Assembly (NCBI GenBank): GCA_037388505.1
Contig: JARRKC010000004.1
Span: 310,001 to 374,000, forward strand
Source of the DNA: JARRKC01 sp037388505
Lineage (GTDB): Bacteria; Acidobacteriota; UBA6911; RPQK01; JAPXNP01
Length of the DNA: 64,000 bases
Direction of reading: 5' to 3'
Shown here: in pieces, positions 61,997-64,000 of the stretch
How positions within the stretch are numbered: position 1 is the first letter of the stretch
Layout of the letters: every line of letters begins with the position of its first letter
Position numbers and translations under genes: made by a program
The notes under the pieces: generated by a model
Databases searched by the model: none
What the model was told of the DNA's origin: nothing
What the model saw: only the letters and a program-made list of their open reading frames with translations

Positions 61997-62440
61997 ATGC
62001 TTAAGCGTACCTCATTGATCTTGGTTCTTTCCTTTGCCTTCGCCGCGCTGCCACTGTTCGCGCAGGACGGCATGCATTTGACTGCCAACGTTCCTTTCCC
62101 CTTCATCGTGGAGGGCAAGGTGCTTCCTGCCGGACAGTATGAGTTCTGGCAGACATCAGCCAACAACGAGAGTGACTGGCGGATCCGAGACCTCAAAAAC
62201 GGTGCCCAGGAGCAGACCGTATTCGAAACCGAAGATGAGAACTCCACGGTCCCCCAGCCGAGTACGACCATCGACTTCGTGAAGTACGGTGATCACTACT
62301 ACCTCTCCGATATGTGGACTCTCCAGGGTGAGGAAGGATGGCACGTCCCGGTCAAGTTGGATCGCCAGGAAATGGCTAAGAACCTGAAGCCGAGCATCGT
62401 GAAGGTCCCAGCAGAAGTCGAGAGCGGAGTCAGAGGCTAA
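61997..62440 (+). CDS. Small secreted acidobacterial protein, copy 2
   Basis: Protein of 147 residues; AAAGGAG lies 7 nt before the ATG. The signal peptide is ILVLSFAFAALPLFAQ and the mature part is closely related to copy 1 (ANVPFPFIVEGKVLPAGQYE; SANNES; GDHYYLSDMW; GWHVPVKLDRQEMAK). The two copies clearly arose by tandem duplication and have diverged in the middle and at the C-terminus. It has its own promoter and terminator, unlike an operon. Function unknown. Confidence 0.85.
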   Translation: MLKRTSLILVLSFAFAALPLFAQDGMHLTANVPFPFIVEGKVLPAGQYEFWQTSANNESDWRIRDLKNGAQEQTVFETEDENSTVPQPSTTIDFVKYGDHYYLSDMWTLQGEEGWHVPVKLDRQEMAKNLKPSIVKVPAEVESGVRG

Positions 62441-62467
62441 CAGCTTCTTCTCGTGCGTACACCTCCA

Positions 62468-62501
62468 AGCGGACGGCACTTCGGTGCCGCCCGCTTTTTT
62501 T
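62468..62501 (+). terminator. Rho-independent terminator with UUCG loop
   Basis: Stem AGCGG-A-CGGCAC (62468-62479) and GTGCCG-C-CCGCT (62484-62495) with one A-C mismatch, a TTCG tetraloop and a run of seven T to 62501. It closes the copy 2 transcript. Confidence 0.92.
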
Positions 62502-62670
62502 GTGCAGGAGGGGAGTGACCCGAGCTCTGCAAATGGTTGAAACGAATCCGCTAAACTAGAGGGAGAATGGCAGAAGACAGTCGCTCAGGACAACGGTCCC
62601 GTCGGATCTGAAGCACCTTACCGAGCGTTCCGCCGGGAACCGGGTTCGTTTCATAGGACAGCGCAACATC

Positions 62671-64000
62671 ATGAAGATTTGGCCTGGCACACCGTATCCG
62701 CTCGGGGCCGTCTACGACGGCGCGGGCACGAACTTCTCCCTCTTTTCCGAAATCGCGGAACGCGTCGAGCTGTGTCTGTTCAGCTCCAAGGGCCATGAAA
62801 CACGCGTCGATCTGGTCGAAGTGACCGGCTATTGCTGGCACGGATACCTGCCCAAAGTCGAGCCGGGCCAGCGTTACGGTTTTCGGGTCCACGGGCCCTG
62901 GGAACCGAAAGAGGGGCACCGCTGCAATCCGGCGAAGTTGTTGCTGGATCCGTACTCCAAAGCCATCGATGGACAGGTGCGATGGAATCCGGCGGTCTTT
63001 CCGTACGATCTGAACGGAGATCCGGATGTCGCCGACCAACGCGACAGCGCACGTTACATTCCGAAAAGCGTTGTGCACCAGCCTCATTTCGATTGGGCGG
63101 GCGACCGGCGTCTGCAGCTTCCCTGGCACGAAACGATCATCTACGAAACCCATGTGAAGGGTCTCACAAGGCGCCATCCGGATATTCCCCCGGAGCTTCG
63201 GGGCACTTACGTGGGTCTGGCCCACCCTGCGATCATCGACTACCTCAGGGAGCTTGGAGTTACGGCGGTGGAGTTGATGCCCGTTCACCAGTTCATCCAT
63301 GACAAACGCCTCGTCGACGAGAAGCTGAGCAACTACTGGGGATACAACTCGATCGGCTATTTTGCACCTCATAACGCCTATGCTTCGGACAAGCGGCCCG
63401 GAGCCACCGTCGCCGAATTCAAACAAATGGTCCGTGCCCTTCATCAGGCGGGCATCGAAGTGATTCTGGACGTCGTTTACAACCACACTGCCGAAGGGAA
63501 TCACCTCGGACCGATGCTCAGCTTCAAGGGCATCGACAACGCTTACTACTACCGCCTGACCAGCGATGCGCGCTACTACATGGACTACACAGGGACCGGC
63601 AACAGCCTGAACATGCGCCATCCCTTCGTCCTCCAGCTCATCATGGACTCACTGAGATACTGGGTTCTGGAGATGCACGTAGACGGTTTCCGCTTCGATC
63701 TGGCGGCAGCTCTGGCTCGTGAACTTCATGACGTCAATCGGCTTTCGGCCTTCTTCGACATCATCCAGCAGGATCCCGTAATCAGCCAGGTCAAGCTGAT
63801 CGCCGAGCCCTGGGACGTCGGCGAGGGGGGCTACCAAGTCGGCAATTTCCCCCCCGTGTGGACGGAATGGAATGGCAAGTACCGCGACTGCGTCCGGGAC
63901 TTTTGGCGGGGGCAACACCAGACCCTGGGCGAGTTCGCCTCCCGCTTTACGGGTAGCTCCGATCTTTATGAGAATACCTCTAGACTGCCCTATGCCAGCA
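62671..64000 (+). CDS. glgX: Glycogen debranching enzyme GlgX, 5' part
   Basis: GH13 isoamylase-type enzyme cut off by the window edge after about 443 residues. It starts MKIWPGTPYPLGAVYDGAGTN (first 20: MKIWPGTPYPLGAVYDGAGT) with an N-terminal CBM48-like domain, followed by the barrel motifs VILDVVYNHTAEGN (region I), DGFRFDLAAAL (region II, nucleophile Asp) and LIAEPWDVG (region III, acid/base Glu). It hydrolyses alpha-1,6 branches of phosphorylase-limited glycogen. ATG at 62671 has AGGAC 9 nt upstream. No other glycogen gene is within view. Confidence 0.95.
   Translation, partial: MKIWPGTPYPLGAVYDGAGTNFSLFSEIAERVELCLFSSKGHETRVDLVEVTGYCWHGYLPKVEPGQRYGFRVHGPWEPKEGHRCNPAKLLLDPYSKAIDGQVRWNPAVFPYDLNGDPDVADQRDSARYIPKSVVHQPHFDWAGDRRLQLPWHETIIYETHVKGLTRRHPDIPPELRGTYVGLAHPAIIDYLRELGVTAVELMPVHQFIHDKRLVDEKLSNYWGYNSIGYFAPHNAYASDKRPGATVAEFKQMVRALHQAGIEVILDVVYNHTAEGNHLGPMLSFKGIDNAYYYRLTSDARYYMDYTGTGNSLNMRHPFVLQLIMDSLRYWVLEMHVDGFRFDLAAALARELHDVNRLSAFFDIIQQDPVISQVKLIAEPWDVGEGGYQVGNFPPVWTEWNGKYRDCVRDFWRGQHQTLGEFASRFTGSSDLYENTSRLPYAS

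Overview
The window (about 60% GC, dense protein coding on both strands) looks like a chromosomal segment of an Acidobacteriota bacterium. This is inferred from gene content: two tandem small secreted proteins of the 'VPFPF...LPAG-Y' type, a DUF2934 basic protein, a PadR regulator paired with a 'YP-FR-EY' membrane protein, TolC/NEW3-type ABC-2 gene sets and many environmental-type signalling proteins. No rRNA, tRNA, CRISPR array, prophage or intact insertion sequence was seen.

Layout. 0-6 kb: 3' part of typA, then a GH35-like beta-galactosidase and a GH31 alpha-xylosidase, a pair known from xyloglucan utilisation. 6-11 kb: self-controlled PadR operon, a PIG-L deacetylase/PLP-decarboxylase fusion, an osmC-pfpI stress operon and a tiny sigma-region-4 protein. 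11-15 kb: MFS carrier and an NtrB/NtrC-like two-component pair. 15-22 kb: five-gene ABC-2 export operon (NEW3 membrane protein, three permeases, one ATPase). 22-29 kb: a chemoreceptor whose ligand-binding lobes are in swapped order, and a 1,290-residue secreted Asp-box beta-propeller protein. 29-33 kb: hexuronate-type transporter (frameshifted), UroD-like protein and mannonate dehydratase. 33-37 kb: RES/Xre toxin-antitoxin pair, zinc ribbon, and a FliK/FhlB-like pair. 37-48 kb: radical SAM protein, DedA-rhodanese protein interrupted by an in-frame UGA, M56-POTRA fusion, EamA permease, SGNH hydrolase, phosphatase, hybrid kinase. 47.6-48.8 kb: gene-free island of palindromes, 13-bp tandem repeats and an RHS relic. 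48.8-54.7 kb: LplT-like MFS, DUF2007 protein and a [NiFe]-hydrogenase operon (small, large, cytochrome b, protease). 54.8-61 kb: decayed phosphoglycerate-sugar phosphatase, GT2, GpgS, MurG-like transferase, then convergent flippase-like and acyltransferase genes, together resembling a glycolipid or compatible-solute locus. 61-64 kb: the two secreted paralogues with different promoter types, then the 5' part of glgX.

The most unusual items are: the UGA codon exactly where DedA-rhodanese proteins usually carry a Cys, with the rest of the domain intact behind it and a hairpin at bacterial-SECIS distance; the circularly permuted, apparently cytoplasmic periplasmic-binding-like sensor in the chemoreceptor; the hydrogenase small subunit lacking one canonical proximal-cluster Cys; and the sugar/lipid locus around gpgS. 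All functional statements rest on reading of motifs and remembered family features; no database search was run.
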